DNA of 64,000 nt. Source: Erwinia amylovora. Lineage in GTDB: Bacteria; Pseudomonadota; Gammaproteobacteria; Enterobacterales; Enterobacteriaceae. Made by a program: the position numbers and the translations under genes. Shown here piece after piece: positions 40,453 to 52,906 of this stretch. The first letter of the stretch is position 1; the number at the start of each line of letters is the position of its first letter. The notes beneath the pieces are model-generated. The model ran no database searches, was not told the origin of the DNA, and saw nothing but the letters and a program-made list of their open reading frames with translations. Where the stretch lies: NCBI RefSeq assembly GCF_017161565.1, contig NZ_CP066796.1, positions 3,534,001 to 3,598,000 on the forward strand, written 5' to 3'.

Positions 40453-41745
40453 ATGAGCAAAACACACTTAACAGAACAGAAGTTTTCCGACTTCGCCCTG
40501 CACCCTCAGGTGATTGAAGCCCTTGAAACTAAAGGGTTTCATAATTGCACGCCTATTCAGGCGCTGGCATTACCGTTTACGCTCTCCGGGCGTGATGTAG
40601 CAGGTCAGGCGCAAACAGGTACCGGCAAAACGATGGCGTTTCTGACGTCAACGTTCCATCATCTTCTTTCTCACCCTGCTCCGGAAGGCCGTCAGGTTAA
40701 CCAGCCCCGCGCACTCATCCTTGCCCCAACGCGCGAACTGGCGGTACAAATCCATGCAGACGCCGAACCGCTGGCGCAGATAACGGGCCTGAAGCTCGGC
40801 CTTGCCTATGGCGGCGACGGTTATGACAAACAGCTAAAAGTGCTGGAAAGCGGTGTCGATGTACTGATCGGCACCACCGGCCGTTTAATCGATTACGCTA
40901 AACAAAATCACGTCAATTTGGGCGCCATTCAGGTCGTGGTACTCGACGAAGCCGATCGTATGTTCGACCTTGGCTTCATCAAAGATATTCGCTGGTTATT
41001 CCGTCGCATGCCAGCCGCCAGTCAACGCCTGAACATGCTGTTCTCTGCCACCCTGTCATTCCGCGTACGAGAACTGGCGTTTGAGAACATGAACAATGCC
41101 GAATACGTTGAAGTCGAGCCGGACCAGAAAACCGGGCATCGTATTAAAGAAGAATTGTTCTATCCTTCCAACGAAGAAAAAATGCGTTTGCTGCAAACGC
41201 TGATTGAAGAAGAGTGGCCGGATCGCACCATCATTTTCGCCAATACCAAGCATCGTTGCGAAGATATCTGGGGCCATCTGGCTGCCGATGGCCATCGCGT
41301 CGGCCTGCTGACCGGCGACGTGGCGCAGAAAAAGCGCCTGCGCATCCTTGATGACTTCACCAAAGGTGATGTCGATATCCTCGTGGCTACTGACGTTGCC
41401 GCGCGTGGTCTGCACATTCCCGCCGTGACTCACGTCTTTAACTACGACTTGCCTGACGACCGTGAAGATTACGTACACCGTATTGGTCGCACCGGGCGTG
41501 CGGGCGCTAACGGGCATTCAATCAGCCTGGCCTGTGAAGAGTACGCGCTGAATCTGACGGCCATCGAAGAGTACATCGGCCACAGCATCCCGGTTAGTCG
41601 GTATAACAGCGATGCGCTAATGGGCGATCTCCCGCCGCCTAAGCGTTTAACCCGCAACCGTTCAGGGAATGGTCCGCGCCGTGGCGGTAACAACAACCGC
41701 CGCAGCAGTGCACCACGTGGCCCTAACCGTAAACGTTCAGGTTAA
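40453..41745 (+). CDS. rhlB: ATP-dependent RNA helicase RhlB
   Basis: A 430-residue DEAD-box helicase (E. coli 421), part of the RNA degradosome with RNase E and PNPase. In order: Q motif with [12 protein letters not shown], Walker [17 protein letters not shown] in [17 protein letters not shown] in LFSATLSF, and [10 protein letters not shown] near the C-terminus. The Arg/Asn/Gly-rich basic tail ([20 protein letters not shown]) is slightly longer than in E. coli. The ribosome site is weak. gppA follows six bases after the stop. Confidence 0.95.
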   Translation: MSKTHLTEQKFSDFALHPQVIEALETKGFHNCTPIQALALPFTLSGRDVAGQAQTGTGKTMAFLTSTFHHLLSHPAPEGRQVNQPRALILAPTRELAVQIHADAEPLAQITGLKLGLAYGGDGYDKQLKVLESGVDVLIGTTGRLIDYAKQNHVNLGAIQVVVLDEADRMFDLGFIKDIRWLFRRMPAASQRLNMLFSATLSFRVRELAFENMNNAEYVEVEPDQKTGHRIKEELFYPSNEEKMRLLQTLIEEEWPDRTIIFANTKHRCEDIWGHLAADGHRVGLLTGDVAQKKRLRILDDFTKGDVDILVATDVAARGLHIPAVTHVFNYDLPDDREDYVHRIGRTGRAGANGHSISLACEEYALNLTAIEEYIGHSIPVSRYNSDALMGDLPPPKRLTRNRSGNGPRRGGNNNRRSSAPRGPNRKRSG

Positions 41746-41751
41746 GGGGCT

Positions 41752-43236
41752 ATGCTGAGCGCATCATCACTCTATGCGGCGATCGATTTAGGGTCGAACA
41801 GCTTTCACATGTTGGTGGTGCGTGAGGTGGCTGGCAGCATCCAGACCGTCGCCCGCATCAAGCGCAAGGTGCGTCTTGCCGCCGGACTTGATGCGGATAA
41901 TAACCTTTCCGATGAGTCAATGGAGCGCGGATGGCAGTGTCTGCGGCTGTTTTCTGAACAGCTGGAGGATATCCCCTCCGAACATATCCGCGTGGTGGCT
42001 ACGGCTACCCTGCGCATTGCCGCCAATGCGGGAAGCTTTCTGGTTAAAGCGCAAGAGGTGCTTGGCTGCCCGGTCAACGTGATCGGCGGCGAGGAAGAAG
42101 CGAGCCTGATTTATCAGGGCGTGGCGCATACCACCGGTGGATCGGATAAACGTCTGGTGGTCGATATCGGCGGTGGCAGCACCGAACTGGTGACCGGCAA
42201 AGGGCCGCAAACCACTACGCTGTTTAGCCTGTCTATGGGCTGCGTCACCTGGCTGGAGCGCTATTTCAGCGATCGTCAACTTGGCAAAGTGAATTTCGAA
42301 CGGGCCGAGCAGGCCGCGCGCGCGATGATCCGCCCCATAGCTGGCTCGCTAAAAGAGCAAGGCTGGCAGGTGTGCGTAGGGGCATCCGGCACCGTCCAGG
42401 CGCTGCAGGAAATCATGATGGCGCAAGGTATGGACGAGCGCATTACGCTGAACAAACTGCAGCAGCTGAAACAGCGTGCAATTCAGTGTGGCAAGCTGGA
42501 AGAGCTGGAAATTGAAGGGTTAACCCTTGAACGCGCGTTGGTCTTCCCGAGCGGGCTGTCGATACTTATCGCCATTTTTAACGAACTGGGCATCAGCAGC
42601 ATGACGCTGGCGGGCGGTGCGCTGCGCGAAGGGCTGATTTATGGCATGCTGCATCTGCCGGTCGATCGCGATATCCGCAGCCGCACGCTACACGATGTCC
42701 AGCGTCGTTTTGCTATCGACGCGGAGCAGGCAGAACGGGTGCGCCAGCTGGCGGATAGCTTTGCCCGCCAGGTCAGCCAGCGCTGGAAGCTGGACGAACG
42801 CAGCCGCGAGCTGCTGGCCAGTGCCAGCCTGATCCACGAAATTGGGCTAAGCGTCGATTTCCGTCAGGCACCGCAGCATGCAGCCTATCTGGTTGGCCAC
42901 CTGGATTTACCCGGTTTCACTCCGGCGCAGAAAAAACTGTTGGCCACCCTGTTACAAAATCAGGTCGGCCACATCGACCTGCCGTTACTGAGCCAACAAA
43001 ATGCCCTACTCCCGCGCATTGCTGAACGCCTGTCTCGCCTGCTGCGTCTGGCGATCGTTTTTGCCAGCCGCAGACGCGATGACAGATTACCGGCGGTGCG
43101 CCTGCTGGCCGATGATGACAATCTGACGGTGATGCTGCCGTCCGGCTGGCTGCAAGCGCACCCCTTACGTGCTGAACTGCTGCAGCAGGAGGCACGCTGG
43201 CAGAGCTACGTGCACTGGCCGTTGATCATCGTCTGA
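41752..43236 (+). CDS. gppA: Guanosine pentaphosphatase GppA
   Basis: A 494-residue exopolyphosphatase/pppGpp phosphohydrolase (E. coli 494). It converts pppGpp to ppGpp and degrades polyphosphate. The actin-like fold starts with [34 protein letters not shown] and [12 protein letters not shown] are the phosphate-binding motifs. An HD-like C-domain begins near residue 315. It sits next to rhlB, probably in one transcript. Confidence 0.95.
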   Translation: MLSASSLYAAIDLGSNSFHMLVVREVAGSIQTVARIKRKVRLAAGLDADNNLSDESMERGWQCLRLFSEQLEDIPSEHIRVVATATLRIAANAGSFLVKAQEVLGCPVNVIGGEEEASLIYQGVAHTTGGSDKRLVVDIGGGSTELVTGKGPQTTTLFSLSMGCVTWLERYFSDRQLGKVNFERAEQAARAMIRPIAGSLKEQGWQVCVGASGTVQALQEIMMAQGMDERITLNKLQQLKQRAIQCGKLEELEIEGLTLERALVFPSGLSILIAIFNELGISSMTLAGGALREGLIYGMLHLPVDRDIRSRTLHDVQRRFAIDAEQAERVRQLADSFARQVSQRWKLDERSRELLASASLIHEIGLSVDFRQAPQHAAYLVGHLDLPGFTPAQKKLLATLLQNQVGHIDLPLLSQQNALLPRIAERLSRLLRLAIVFASRRRDDRLPAVRLLADDDNLTVMLPSGWLQAHPLRAELLQQEARWQSYVHWPLIIV

Positions 43237-43268
43237 GGCAGAGGTGCTTTGCAGCGCTGAAGGCTGCA

Positions 43269-45287
43269 TTACTTCCTGGCTTTATCCAGCATCGCACGCA
43301 GACCGGCCACTCTGCTTTGGCCGGTCTGCATTCTTTCTTCAGCGCTCACCACCTTACGTTCGCTTTCCCACTGCAAATCGTCCTGCGGCAGCTCCAGCAG
43401 AAAACGACTCGGTTCCGGGCGCACCAGTTCGCCATACTGACGGCGCTCACGGCACAGGGTAAACGTCAGCTCTTTCTGCGCACGGGTAATGCCCACATAG
43501 GCCAGCCGGCGCTCTTCTTCGACGTTGTTTTCATCAATGCTGCTCTGATGCGGTAACAGCCCTTCTTCCATCCCCACCAAAAAGACATACGGGAACTCAA
43601 GACCTTTGGAGGCATGCAGCGTCATCAGCTGTACCTGGTCGGACTCTTCATCGCTTTCACCGCGTTCCATCATGTCACGCAGGGTGAAACGCGTGACCAC
43701 CTGAGTCAGCGTCATCGGTTCATCAATGTCACTGCCCTCCAGCATTTCCGTCATCCACTGGAACAGCGTATTGACGTTTTTCATGCGCATTTCGGCCGCT
43801 TTCGGGCTGGCAGAGGTCTCAAACAACCAGCTTTCATAGTCGATGCCACGGATCAGATCGCGCACCGCCGCCACCGGCTCACGTTCCGCCAGCCTGGCGA
43901 TATCCTGCAACCAGTGGGTGAAACGCTGCAACGATTCCAGCCCGCGCCCGGTCAGGGTTTGCCCAAGGCCCACATCGAAGCTGGCGGTAAACAGGCTTTT
44001 GTTGCGCTGCATCGCCCATTCGCCCAGCTTCTGCAAGGTTGCTGAACCGATCTCCCGGCGCGGCGTATTGACGATACGCATAAAAGCGCTGTCATCGTCG
44101 GCGTTGGTCAGTACCCGCAGATAAGCCAGCAGATCTTTGATTTCCGGGCGCGAGAAAAATGACGTACCGCCCGAGATGCGATACGGAATGCGGTTCTGCA
44201 TCAACAACTTTTCGAACACCCGCGACTGATGGTTGCCGCGATAAAGAATGGCGTAGTCTTTGTACTGCGTTTTGTTGATGAAATGGTGGGCAATCAGTTC
44301 ACCAATCACCCGCTCCGCTTCGTGGTCTTCATGGTTGGCGGTGACCACTTTCAGCTCGGCACCATAACCCAGTTCAGAGAACAGACGTTTTTCAAAAACG
44401 TGCGGATTGTTAGCAATCAGGATGTTAGCCGCTTTGAGAATGCGCCCGGAAGAACGGTAGTTCTGTTCCAGTTTAATCACCTGTAACGCCGGGAAATCCT
44501 GCTGTAACAACACCAGGTTTTGCGGCCGCGCCCCGCGCCAGGAATAGATAGACTGATCGTCATCCCCCACCACGGTAAAGCGCGCCCTGGTCCCCACCAG
44601 CAGCTTTACCAGCTCATACTGGCTGGTGTTGGTATCCTGATATTCATCCACCAGCAGATAGCGGATGCGCTGCTGCCAGCGTTCGCGCACTTCCTGATTG
44701 CGCTGGAAAAGCAGCGTAGGCAGCAGGATCAGGTCGTCAAAATCAAGGACGTTACAGGATTTAAGATGCTTATCGTACAGCGCGTAACAGTGGGCAAACA
44801 GCCTGTCACGCTCTGACAGTGCGCCCGCCGCTGCGCGCGACGGATCCATCAAATCGTTTTTCCAGTTTGAAATGGTTGAAACGAGTTGTTGCAGCAGATT
44901 TTTATCGTTTTCCAGCCACTGTTCGGTTAAATCTTTCAGCAACGCCAGCTGGTCCTGATCGTCAAACAGGGAAAAGTTCGATTTCATCCCCAACGCGGCG
45001 TATTCACGCTTGATGATCTCCAGCCCCAGCGTGTGGAAGGTGGAGATCATCAGCCCACGAGCTTCTTTGCGCCCCAGGGTTTGCGCCACGCGTTCTTTCA
45101 TCTCACGCGAAGCTTTGTTGGTAAAAGTCACTGCCGCGATATGGCGCGGCTGATAGCCGCATTCGCGGATCAGATGGGCAATTTTGTTAGTAATCACCCG
45201 CGTTTTCCCCGATCCGGCTCCGGCCAGTACCAGACAGGGTCCGGTAACAAATTCCACGGCGTGTTGCTGACCAGGGTTAAGACGCAT
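43269..45287 (-). CDS. rep: ATP-dependent DNA helicase Rep
   Basis: A 672-residue UvrD-like helicase (E. coli 673) that helps replication forks pass protein blocks. Walker A is [10 protein letters not shown] (K28) and motif II is [12 protein letters not shown]. Then come [25 protein letters not shown] and [15 protein letters not shown]. The tail differs most from E. coli. The ATG at 45287 ([13 protein letters not shown]) matches E. coli although the frame is open to 45359. Confidence 0.95.
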   Translation of the reverse strand: MRLNPGQQHAVEFVTGPCLVLAGAGSGKTRVITNKIAHLIRECGYQPRHIAAVTFTNKASREMKERVAQTLGRKEARGLMISTFHTLGLEIIKREYAALGMKSNFSLFDDQDQLALLKDLTEQWLENDKNLLQQLVSTISNWKNDLMDPSRAAAGALSERDRLFAHCYALYDKHLKSCNVLDFDDLILLPTLLFQRNQEVRERWQQRIRYLLVDEYQDTNTSQYELVKLLVGTRARFTVVGDDDQSIYSWRGARPQNLVLLQQDFPALQVIKLEQNYRSSGRILKAANILIANNPHVFEKRLFSELGYGAELKVVTANHEDHEAERVIGELIAHHFINKTQYKDYAILYRGNHQSRVFEKLLMQNRIPYRISGGTSFFSRPEIKDLLAYLRVLTNADDDSAFMRIVNTPRREIGSATLQKLGEWAMQRNKSLFTASFDVGLGQTLTGRGLESLQRFTHWLQDIARLAEREPVAAVRDLIRGIDYESWLFETSASPKAAEMRMKNVNTLFQWMTEMLEGSDIDEPMTLTQVVTRFTLRDMMERGESDEESDQVQLMTLHASKGLEFPYVFLVGMEEGLLPHQSSIDENNVEEERRLAYVGITRAQKELTFTLCRERRQYGELVRPEPSRFLLELPQDDLQWESERKVVSAEERMQTGQSRVAGLRAMLDKARK

Positions 45288-45375
45288 AGATAAATCACTC
45301 GATGAAATTACGGGAGGAGGGGAATTACAGCGTGGTAGTATAGCGAGCGTAATCCACAAAACTCAAGGCAACATC

Positions 45376-45657
45376 ATGGCAAAAAACGCAGCAGCACTGC
45401 ACATTCTGGTAAAAGAAGAGAAGCTGGCGCTTGACCTGTTAGAGCAGCTCAGGCAGGGCGCGGACTTTGAAAAACTGGCGAAGAAACACTCGACCTGCCC
45501 GTCTGGCAAGAAAGGCGGCCACTTGGGCGAATTCAAACAGGGTGCCATGGTACCGGCATTCGATAAGGTGGTGTTTTCCTGCCCGCTGATCGAGCCACAG
45601 GGGCCGCTGCATACTCAGTTCGGGTATCACATCATTAAGGTGCTGTACCGCAATTAA
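45376..45657 (+). CDS. ppiC: Peptidyl-prolyl isomerase C (PpiC, parvulin)
   Basis: A 93-residue single-domain parvulin, the E. coli length. It starts [40 protein letters not shown] and [13 protein letters not shown] are parvulin signatures. It isomerises Xaa-Pro bonds in the cytosol. A perfect bidirectional terminator follows, shared with ilvC. Confidence 0.95.
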   Translation: MAKNAAALHILVKEEKLALDLLEQLRQGADFEKLAKKHSTCPSGKKGGHLGEFKQGAMVPAFDKVVFSCPLIEPQGPLHTQFGYHIIKVLYRN

Positions 45658-45685
45658 AAAAAGCGCCGTAAGGCGCTTTTTTTAT
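45655..45685. terminator. Bidirectional terminator between ppiC and ilvC
   Basis: AAAAAAAGCGCC-GTAA-GGCGCTTTTTTT, symmetric with a T-run on each strand. Confidence 0.92.
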
Positions 45686-45715
45686 CGGGGCGGATAAATC
45701 ATCCGCCCGGCAAGC

Positions 45716-47194
45716 TTAGCCTGCTACCGCAATACGTTTCATATCGGTCATATAACCGCGCAGTTTGCGGCCAACGGTTTCGATATCATGGTGACGAATC
45801 GCTTCGTTAACGTCGCGCAGCTGCGCGTTATCAACGCTGGTCGACGTGTTGACCTGTTTGCCCAGATCGCCCGCCTGCAGGGTGGTCATAAACTCTTTCA
45901 GCAGCGGTACCGCCGCGTAAGAGAACAGGTAGTTACCGTATTCGGCGGTATCAGAGATAACCACGTTCATTTCATACAGGCGCTTACGCGCAATGGTGTT
46001 GGCAATCAGCGGCAGCTCGTGCAGAGATTCGTAGTAGGCAGACTCTTCAACGATCCCGGCAGCGACCATGGTTTCAAACGCCAGCTCAACGCCCGCTTTC
46101 ACCATCGCGATCATCACTACGCCCTGATCGAAGTAATCCTGTTCGCCGATTTTACCTTCAAACTGCGCGGCGGTTTCGAACGCGGTCTTACCGGTCTCTT
46201 CGCGCCAGCCCAGCAGTTTTTTATCGTCGTTGGCCCAGTCAGCCATCATGCCGGATGAGAACTCACCGGAGATGATGTCATCCATATGCTTCTGGAACAG
46301 CGGAGCCATGATGGTTTTCAGCTGTTCAGACAGCGCATAAGCACGCAGCTTAGCCGGGTTGGACAGGCGATCCATCATCAGGGTGATCCCGCCCTGCTTC
46401 AGCGCTTCGGTGATGGTTTCCCAACCGAACTGGATCAGTTTTTCTGCGTAAGCCGCGTCGGTACCTTCAGCCACCAGCTTATCGAAGCACAGCAGCGAAC
46501 CGGCCTGTAACATACCGCACAGGATGGTCTGCTCGCCCATCAGGTCAGACTTCACTTCGGCAACGAAGGATGACTCCAGTACGCCCGCACGGTGACCGCC
46601 GGTTGCCGCAGCCCAGGCTTTAGCAATCGCCATGCCTTCGCCTTTCGGATCGTTTTCCGGGTGAACCGCAATAAGCGTAGGCACGCCGAAACCGCGTTTG
46701 TACTCCTCACGTACCTCAGTACCCGGACATTTTGGTGCCACCATCACGACCGTGACGTCTTTACGTACCTGCTCGCCCACTTCAACAATGTTGAAACCGT
46801 GCGAGTAACCCAGCGCAGCACCGTCTTTCATCAATGGCTGAACCGCCTGCACCACGGAAGTATGCTGTTTGTCCGGCGTCAGGTTAACCACCAGGTCAGC
46901 CTGTGGGATCAGTTCTTCGTAGGTGCCGACTTTGAAGCCGTTTTCGGTCGCCTTACGCCATGAAGCACGCTTTTCGGCAATCGCTTCAGCGCGCAGCGCG
47001 TAGGCAATGTCCAGGCCGGAATCACGCATGTTCAGCCCCTGGTTCAGGCCCTGAGCACCACAACCCACGATGACCACCTTTTTGCCTTTCAGGTAGCTGG
47101 CTTCATCAGCAAATTCTTCGCGCGCCATAAAACGGCATTTGCCTAATTGCGCCAGCTGGTTGCGCAGATTCAACGTGTTGAAATAGTTCGCCAT
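45716..47194 (-). CDS. ilvC: Ketol-acid reductoisomerase IlvC
   Basis: A 492-residue class II (long-form) ketol-acid reductoisomerase (E. coli 491), the second step of branched-chain amino acid synthesis, using NADPH and Mg2+. The Rossmann motif is [20 protein letters not shown]. Metal-binding acidic residues are in [16 protein letters not shown], and the C-domain is duplicated. The true start is [11 protein letters not shown] at 47194, with GGAG six bases upstream; the frame upstream to 47437 is antisense to ilvY. It is divergent from ilvY, whose product activates it. Confidence 0.97.
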   Translation of the reverse strand: MANYFNTLNLRNQLAQLGKCRFMAREEFADEASYLKGKKVVIVGCGAQGLNQGLNMRDSGLDIAYALRAEAIAEKRASWRKATENGFKVGTYEELIPQADLVVNLTPDKQHTSVVQAVQPLMKDGAALGYSHGFNIVEVGEQVRKDVTVVMVAPKCPGTEVREEYKRGFGVPTLIAVHPENDPKGEGMAIAKAWAAATGGHRAGVLESSFVAEVKSDLMGEQTILCGMLQAGSLLCFDKLVAEGTDAAYAEKLIQFGWETITEALKQGGITLMMDRLSNPAKLRAYALSEQLKTIMAPLFQKHMDDIISGEFSSGMMADWANDDKKLLGWREETGKTAFETAAQFEGKIGEQDYFDQGVVMIAMVKAGVELAFETMVAAGIVEESAYYESLHELPLIANTIARKRLYEMNVVISDTAEYGNYLFSYAAVPLLKEFMTTLQAGDLGKQVNTSTSVDNAQLRDVNEAIRHHDIETVGRKLRGYMTDMKRIAVAG

Positions 47195-47320
47195 GGGTAC
47201 TCCGTATGAGGTTGTGTTCGCATTGTTGTTTGTTGTCCGGGCATTTATTTCCCTGCCCTGAATAGACCTTATCATATGACAGGAAATACATTGCTTAAAT
47301 TGATATATTAACAACGTGTT

Positions 47321-47337
47321 GTTGCACATTCTGCAAC
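47321..47337. promoter_or_regulatory. IlvY operator candidate between ilvC and ilvY
   Basis: The inverted repeat GTTGCACATTCTGCAAC fits a LysR-type T-N11-A site. It lies 23 bases before the ilvY start. In E. coli IlvY binds tandem operators here, represses itself and activates ilvC when acetohydroxybutyrate or acetolactate accumulates. Confidence 0.6.
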
Positions 47338-47359
47338 GTGAAAATAAGGGCTGAATCCG

Positions 47360-48241
47360 ATGGATCTGCGTGACCTGAAACTGTTTCTCCATCTTGCCGA
47401 CAGCCGCCATTTCGGCCGCAGCGCACGCGCCATGCACGTCAGTCCGTCCACGCTGTCACGGCAGATCCAGCGGCTGGAAGACGACCTCGGCCAGGCGCTG
47501 TTTTTACGCGACAACCGCACGGTGACCCTGACCGATGCCGGAGAACGTCTGCGCCAGTTCGCTCAAGAGACGTTGTTACAATATCAGCAGATGCGCCATG
47601 CGCTTGGACAAAACGGCCCGTCACTGAGCGGCGAGTTGAGGCTGTTCTGCTCGGTGACCGCAGCCTACAGCCATCTGCCGCCGATCCTCGACCGCTTTCG
47701 CGCCGAACACCCTTTAGTCGAAATCAAGCTAACCACCGGTGACGCCGCCGATGCCGTGGAGAAAGTGCAGTCCGGTGAGATGGATCTGGCCATTGCCGGC
47801 CGGCCGGACACGCTGCCCGCCAGCGTTGGTTTTACCCCGCTGGGGCTGATCCCATTGGTGCTGATAGCCCCGGCACTGCCCTGCCCGGTGCGCGTACAGG
47901 CAACGCAGCCGAAACCTGACTGGTCACACATTCCTTTTATCCTGCCCGATCAGGGGCCTTCGCGCCGCCGCATCGATCTCTGGTTTCGCCACCGCCGCAT
48001 CGCCAACCCACAGATTTATGCCACGGTTTCCGGGCATGAAGCGATTGTCTCTATGGTGGCGGTTGGCTGCGGGATCGCCCTGCTGCCGGACGTGGTGCTG
48101 GAAAACAGCCCGGAATCGGTGCGTAACCGTATTCTGCAACTGGCGGACGTGGAGATGGTGGATCCGTTGGAAATAGGCGTGTGCGTACAAAAAAAGCGGC
48201 TCATGGAGCCGCTGATTGATGCTTTCTGGAAACTGCTTTAG
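47360..48241 (+). CDS. ilvY: IlvY, LysR-type activator of ilvC
   Basis: A 293-residue LysR-type regulator (E. coli 297). The N-terminal winged helix is [20 protein letters not shown] followed by [20 protein letters not shown]. The effector domain follows, with [20 protein letters not shown]. It is divergent from its target ilvC, and its last four bases overlap the end of convergent ilvA. Confidence 0.94.
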   Translation: MDLRDLKLFLHLADSRHFGRSARAMHVSPSTLSRQIQRLEDDLGQALFLRDNRTVTLTDAGERLRQFAQETLLQYQQMRHALGQNGPSLSGELRLFCSVTAAYSHLPPILDRFRAEHPLVEIKLTTGDAADAVEKVQSGEMDLAIAGRPDTLPASVGFTPLGLIPLVLIAPALPCPVRVQATQPKPDWSHIPFILPDQGPSRRRIDLWFRHRRIANPQIYATVSGHEAIVSMVAVGCGIALLPDVVLENSPESVRNRILQLADVEMVDPLEIGVCVQKKRLMEPLIDAFWKLL

Positions 48242-49782
48242 CCGGCAAGGAAGAAGCGGAACGACGGGTTATCGCTTTCATCGTGGAAGTCATAACCCAG
48301 CGCCGCCAGGTGCTCTTCAAACTGTGGCTCGCTGTCGCTCAGTTCAAATGCTGCCAGCACGCGGCCGTAGTCAGTACCGTGACTGCGATAGTGGAACAGC
48401 GAGATATTCCAGTGGGCGCCCAGCGTTTGCAGGAAACGCAGCAGCGCGCCGGGCGCTTCCGGGAACTCAAAGCTGAACAGGCGCTCGCGCAGCGGTTTGG
48501 AAGGACGCCCGCCAACCATATAGCGTACATGCAGCTTCGCCATTTCGTCGTCGGACAGATCCACCACCTTGTAACCGCCCCCGGTCAGCAGGTGCAGGAT
48601 CTCCTGCCGCTCTTCCGATCCACGCGTCAGCCGGACGCCGACGAAAATACAGGCTTCATCAGCATCGGCATAACGGTAGTTGAACTCGGTCACCGCCCGC
48701 CCCCCCAGCAGCTGGCAGAAGCGCAGGAAACTGCCCTGCTGCTCCGGGATGGTGACGGCCAGCAGCGCTTCGCGCTGTTCGCCCAGTTCGCAGCGCTCCG
48801 AAACGTAGCGCAGACCGTGGAAGTTAACGTTGGCCCCGGACAGCACATGGGCCAGGCGTTCTCCCTGGATCTGGTGCTGCTGAATGTACTTTTTCATTCC
48901 TGCCAGCGCCAGCGCGCCCGAAGGCTCGGCCACCGCACGCACATCGTCAAACAGATCTTTCATCGCGGCGCAGATGGCATCGCTGTCAACGGTGACGATG
49001 TCGTCAAGATACGCCTGGCACAAACGAAAGGTTTCGCTGCCGATCCGCTTCACCGCCACGCCTTCGGCAAACAGCCCGACGCGAGGCAGATCGACCGGCT
49101 GCCCCGCATCCAGCGCCGCTTGCAGACAGGCTGAATCTGCGGCTTCCACCGCAATCACTTTGATTTGCGGCATCAGCTGCTTGATCAGCACAGCAACCCC
49201 TGCCGCCAGCCCGCCGCCGCCCACCGGGACGAACACGCGGTCAAGATGCGCATCCTGCTGTAGCAGCTCCATCGCCAGCGTCCCCTGCCCGGCGATCACC
49301 ATCGGATGATCGAAGGGAGGCACAAAGGTATAGCCATGCTGCTGCGCCAGCTCCAGCGCTTTGGCTTTGGCTTCGTCAAAGTTGGCACCAAACAGATAAG
49401 CCTCACCGCCAAACGCCCGCACCGCATCAACTTTGATATCCGCCGTGGCAACCGGCATCACAATCAGGGATTTGATGCCCAGCTTGCTCGCCGACAGCGC
49501 AACGCCCTGAGCATGGTTACCCGCCGACGCGGTCACCACGCCCTGCGCTTTCTGATCTTCATTCAGCCCGGCGATCATCGCGTAGGCACCACGCAGCTTG
49601 AAGCTGTGTACCGGCTGGCGATCTTCACGCTTAACTAAAATCGTATTGCCGAGGCGCGCAGAAATTTTTTCCATCTTCTGCAACGGTGTAACCTGTGCAG
49701 CTTCATATACCGGTGCGCGCAGTACCGCACGCAGATATTCAGCCCCACTGGGTTGTTCGGACAGCGGTTGAGACTCAGCCAT
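48238..49782 (-). CDS. ilvA: Biosynthetic threonine deaminase IlvA
   Basis: A 514-residue PLP enzyme, the E. coli length, committing threonine to isoleucine. The PLP Lys is K62 in HSFKLRGAYAMI, and the phosphate-binding loop is PVGGGGLAAG. Two ACT-like regulatory domains near residues 335-510 (VTIPEQQGSFLRFCQLLGGR and FEFPEAPGALLRFLQTLGAH) bind isoleucine as inhibitor and valine as activator. It is the last gene of ilvGMEDA, five bases after ilvD. Confidence 0.96.
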   Translation of the reverse strand: MAESQPLSEQPSGAEYLRAVLRAPVYEAAQVTPLQKMEKISARLGNTILVKREDRQPVHSFKLRGAYAMIAGLNEDQKAQGVVTASAGNHAQGVALSASKLGIKSLIVMPVATADIKVDAVRAFGGEAYLFGANFDEAKAKALELAQQHGYTFVPPFDHPMVIAGQGTLAMELLQQDAHLDRVFVPVGGGGLAAGVAVLIKQLMPQIKVIAVEAADSACLQAALDAGQPVDLPRVGLFAEGVAVKRIGSETFRLCQAYLDDIVTVDSDAICAAMKDLFDDVRAVAEPSGALALAGMKKYIQQHQIQGERLAHVLSGANVNFHGLRYVSERCELGEQREALLAVTIPEQQGSFLRFCQLLGGRAVTEFNYRYADADEACIFVGVRLTRGSEERQEILHLLTGGGYKVVDLSDDEMAKLHVRYMVGGRPSKPLRERLFSFEFPEAPGALLRFLQTLGAHWNISLFHYRSHGTDYGRVLAAFELSDSEPQFEEHLAALGYDFHDESDNPSFRFFLAG

Positions 49783-49787
49783 CGTTG

Positions 49788-51638
49788 TTAGCCTCCCAGC
49801 TTACTTTTGTCGCGTACGGCGCCTTTGTCAGCGCTGGTGGCCAGCGTTGCATAGGCGCGCAAAGCAAAGGAGACCTGACGCTCACGCCCGTGCGGGGTGT
49901 AAGCCGCTTCACCACGCGCGTCTTCTTCCAGACGCCGCGCCGCCAGCTCGTTTTCCGCCACGTCCAGTTGAATACCGCGCTGCGGGATGTCGATATTGAT
50001 GATATCGCCATCTTTCACCAGCGCGATGGTGCCACCGCTGGCCGCTTCCGGCGATGCATGGCCGATCGACAGCCCGGAAGTCCCGCCGGAGAAACGGCCA
50101 TCGGTGATCAGCGCACAGGCCTTGCCCAGCCCCATCGATTTCAGATAGGTGGTGGGATAGAGCATCTCCTGCATGCCGGGGCCACCTTTCGGGCCTTCAT
50201 AGCGGATCACCACCACATCGCCAGCGACCACTTTGCCACCGAGGATCGCCGCCACGGCGTCGTCCTGGCTTTCGTACACTTTCGCCGGGCCGCTGAATAC
50301 CAGGCTGCCTTCGTCAACGCCAGCGGTTTTCACGATACAGCCGTTTTCAGCGAGGTTACCGTACAGTACCGCCAGGCCACCGTCCTGACTGAAAGCGAAT
50401 TCGCGGGAGCGAATACAGCCCTGCTGACGGTCGTCATCCAGCGTCTCCCAGCGGGTGTCCTGCGAGAATGCCTGAGTGGTACGGATACCCGCCGGGCCGG
50501 CGCGGAACATCTTTTTCACCGCTTCATCTTGCGTCAGCATAATGTCGTAGCGATCCAGCGTTTCACGCAGACTGAGGCCCAGCACGTTACGTACCCTATT
50601 GTCCATCAGGCCGGCGCGATCCAGTTCACCAAGAATGCCGAGCACGCCCCCGGCGCGGTGCACATCTTCCATATGATATTTCTGGGTGCTTGGTGCCACT
50701 TTGCACAAATGCGGCACCTGGCGTGACAGCCGATCGATATCAGAAATATCGAAGTCGATTTCCCCTTCCTGCGCCGCCGCCAGCAGGTGCAGAACGGTAT
50801 TCGTAGATCCTCCCATGGCGATATCCAGCGTCATGGCGTTTTCAAACGCCGCTTTGCTGGCGATACTGCGCGGCAGCACGCTGTCGTCATCCTGCTCGTA
50901 GTAGCGTTTCGCCAGGCCAACGATACGGCGCCCCGCATTAAGAAACAGTTCGCGACGATCGGCATGCGTGGCCAGCAGCGAGCCGTTACCCGGCTGTGAC
51001 AGGCCCAGCGCTTCGGTCAGACAGTTCATTGAGTTCGCGGTAAACATGCCGGAGCAGGAGCCGCATGTCGGGCAGGCAGAGCGCTCGATCTGATCGCTAT
51101 CGGCATCGCTGACGTTAGGATTCGCACCCTGGATCATGGCATCGACCAGATCCAGCTTGATGATTTGATCGGACAGTTTGGTTTTGCCGGCTTCCATCGG
51201 GCCGCCGGAGACAAAGATCACCGGAATGTTCAGGCGCAGTGACGCCATCAGCATGCCGGGAGTGATTTTGTCGCAGTTGGAGATACAGACCATCGCGTCA
51301 GCACAGTGCGCGTTAACCATGTACTCTACGGAATCGGCAATCAGCTCGCGCGACGGCAGAGAATAGAGCATGCCGCCGTGGCCCATGGCGATGCCATCAT
51401 CCACCGCGATGGTGTTGAACTCCTTCGCCACGCCGCCGGAGGCTTCGATTTCTTCTGCCACCAGCTTACCCAGATCGCGCAGATGAACGTGACCCGGTAC
51501 AAACTGCGTAAAGGAGTTAACTACCGCAATGATCGGCTTGCCGAAATCATCATCGGTCATCCCTGTGGCGCGCCACAGGGCGCGGGCGCCGGCCATATTG
51601 CGCCCGTGGGTGGTGGTGGCAGAACGGTACTTAGGCAT
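49788..51638 (-). CDS. ilvD: Dihydroxy-acid dehydratase IlvD
   Basis: A 616-residue Fe-S dehydratase, the E. coli length. Cluster Cys are in [14 protein letters not shown] and [36 protein letters not shown] is the C-terminal substrate region. GGAG stands upstream of the ATG. It lies 65 bases after ilvE. Confidence 0.97.
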   Translation of the reverse strand: MPKYRSATTTHGRNMAGARALWRATGMTDDDFGKPIIAVVNSFTQFVPGHVHLRDLGKLVAEEIEASGGVAKEFNTIAVDDGIAMGHGGMLYSLPSRELIADSVEYMVNAHCADAMVCISNCDKITPGMLMASLRLNIPVIFVSGGPMEAGKTKLSDQIIKLDLVDAMIQGANPNVSDADSDQIERSACPTCGSCSGMFTANSMNCLTEALGLSQPGNGSLLATHADRRELFLNAGRRIVGLAKRYYEQDDDSVLPRSIASKAAFENAMTLDIAMGGSTNTVLHLLAAAQEGEIDFDISDIDRLSRQVPHLCKVAPSTQKYHMEDVHRAGGVLGILGELDRAGLMDNRVRNVLGLSLRETLDRYDIMLTQDEAVKKMFRAGPAGIRTTQAFSQDTRWETLDDDRQQGCIRSREFAFSQDGGLAVLYGNLAENGCIVKTAGVDEGSLVFSGPAKVYESQDDAVAAILGGKVVAGDVVVIRYEGPKGGPGMQEMLYPTTYLKSMGLGKACALITDGRFSGGTSGLSIGHASPEAASGGTIALVKDGDIINIDIPQRGIQLDVAENELAARRLEEDARGEAAYTPHGRERQVSFALRAYATLATSADKGAVRDKSKLGG

Positions 51639-51703
51639 GCTCTTATACTCCAGAAATCAGACAGTGCGCGGCCGTCATCTGACCACCGCGAAAATTAATT
51701 TTC

Positions 51704-52630
51704 TTATGGGTTTACCGGATCCAGCCAGCCCCATTTATCTTCCGTTTCGCCAGTGAACAGGCCAAAGAACGCGGACTGGATGCGTGCGGTGACCGGGCCG
51801 CGTTTGCCTTCGCCAACCTGGATGCCGTCAACGCTACGCACCGGAGTGATCTCTGCGGCGGTGCCGGACATAAAGACTTCATCGGCCAGGTAGAGAGATT
51901 CACGCGACAGCACCTGCTCACGCACTTCAATGCCCATATCCTGCGCCAGTTTGATGATCGCATCGCGGGTAATTCCCGGCAGCGCTGAAGAGGTAAATGG
52001 CGGCGTAAACAGGATCCCGTCTTTCACTTCAAACAGGTTCTCACCGGCACCTTCAGAGATATAGCCCTGGGTGTCCAGCGCGATGCCTTCCTGATAGCCG
52101 TGGCGGCGCGCTTCGCTACCGACCAGCAGCGATGACAGATAGTTACCGCCGGCTTTCGCTGCGGTTGGCAGAGTGTTTGGCGCTACACGGTTCCAGGACG
52201 AGACCATCGCGTCGATGCCCTGTTCCAGCGCTTCCGCGCCCAGGTACGCCCCCCACGGGAAAGCAGCAATAATGATATCAGTATCGTAGCCCGCCGGCGG
52301 GTTAACACCCAGGCCGACATCACCAACAAATACCAGAGGACGAATATAAGCACTTTTCAGGTTATTTTTGCGCAGAGTGGCGCGGCAGGCTTCCATCAGC
52401 TCATCAACGCTCAGGCTCACAGGAAAACGATAGATTTTTGCCGAATCGCGCAGACGCTGCATATGTTCACGATGGCGGAAGACCACCGGCCCTTTGTGCG
52501 AGTCGTAGCAACGGACGCCTTCAAAGACTGACGTACCGTAGTGCAATGCGTGGGACATCACGCTGACCTTAGCCTCTTCCCACTTTACCATCTCGCCATT
52601 GAACCAGATAAAGTCTGCTTTCTTCGTCAT
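51704..52630 (-). CDS. ilvE: Branched-chain aminotransferase IlvE
   Basis: A 308-residue class IV PLP aminotransferase (E. coli 309). It makes isoleucine, valine and leucine from their keto acids. The PLP Lys is K159 in LPTAAKAGGNYL, and EGIALDTQGYISEGAGENLF is the family signature. AAGGAAAC precedes the ATG. It lies 18 bases after ilvM. Confidence 0.97.
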   Translation of the reverse strand: MTKKADFIWFNGEMVKWEEAKVSVMSHALHYGTSVFEGVRCYDSHKGPVVFRHREHMQRLRDSAKIYRFPVSLSVDELMEACRATLRKNNLKSAYIRPLVFVGDVGLGVNPPAGYDTDIIIAAFPWGAYLGAEALEQGIDAMVSSWNRVAPNTLPTAAKAGGNYLSSLLVGSEARRHGYQEGIALDTQGYISEGAGENLFEVKDGILFTPPFTSSALPGITRDAIIKLAQDMGIEVREQVLSRESLYLADEVFMSGTAAEITPVRSVDGIQVGEGKRGPVTARIQSAFFGLFTGETEDKWGWLDPVNP

Positions 52631-52648
52631 TCTTGTTTCCTTGCGCGC

Positions 52649-52906
52649 TTATGCGCGGATTTGTTGTGTAGTTTGTTGTTGGATCTGAACGCATGCGACA
52701 TCCATCAGTTTACTCAGCTGCGTTGACAGTAAATCGACAGAGCGCTGGCTGGCAACGGTCATCTCAATATTAATATTGGATGTATTGACCAGCGATGCCA
52801 TATTCATCGAGCACACCTGAAAACCACGGTGGCGTACCACGCGCAAAATGCGTTCCAGTATTTCCGGGCGAAAGCGCGCTTCTATAGACAATTGATGCTG
52901 TTTCAT
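52649..52906 (-). CDS. ilvM: Acetolactate synthase II small subunit IlvM
   Basis: An 85-residue ACT-domain subunit (E. coli 87) that activates IlvG. It starts [20 protein letters not shown], then [14 protein letters not shown] and [16 protein letters not shown]. Its ATG overlaps the ilvG stop by four bases, so translation is coupled. Confidence 0.95.
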   Translation of the reverse strand: MKQHQLSIEARFRPEILERILRVVRHRGFQVCSMNMASLVNTSNINIEMTVASQRSVDLLSTQLSKLMDVACVQIQQQTTQQIRA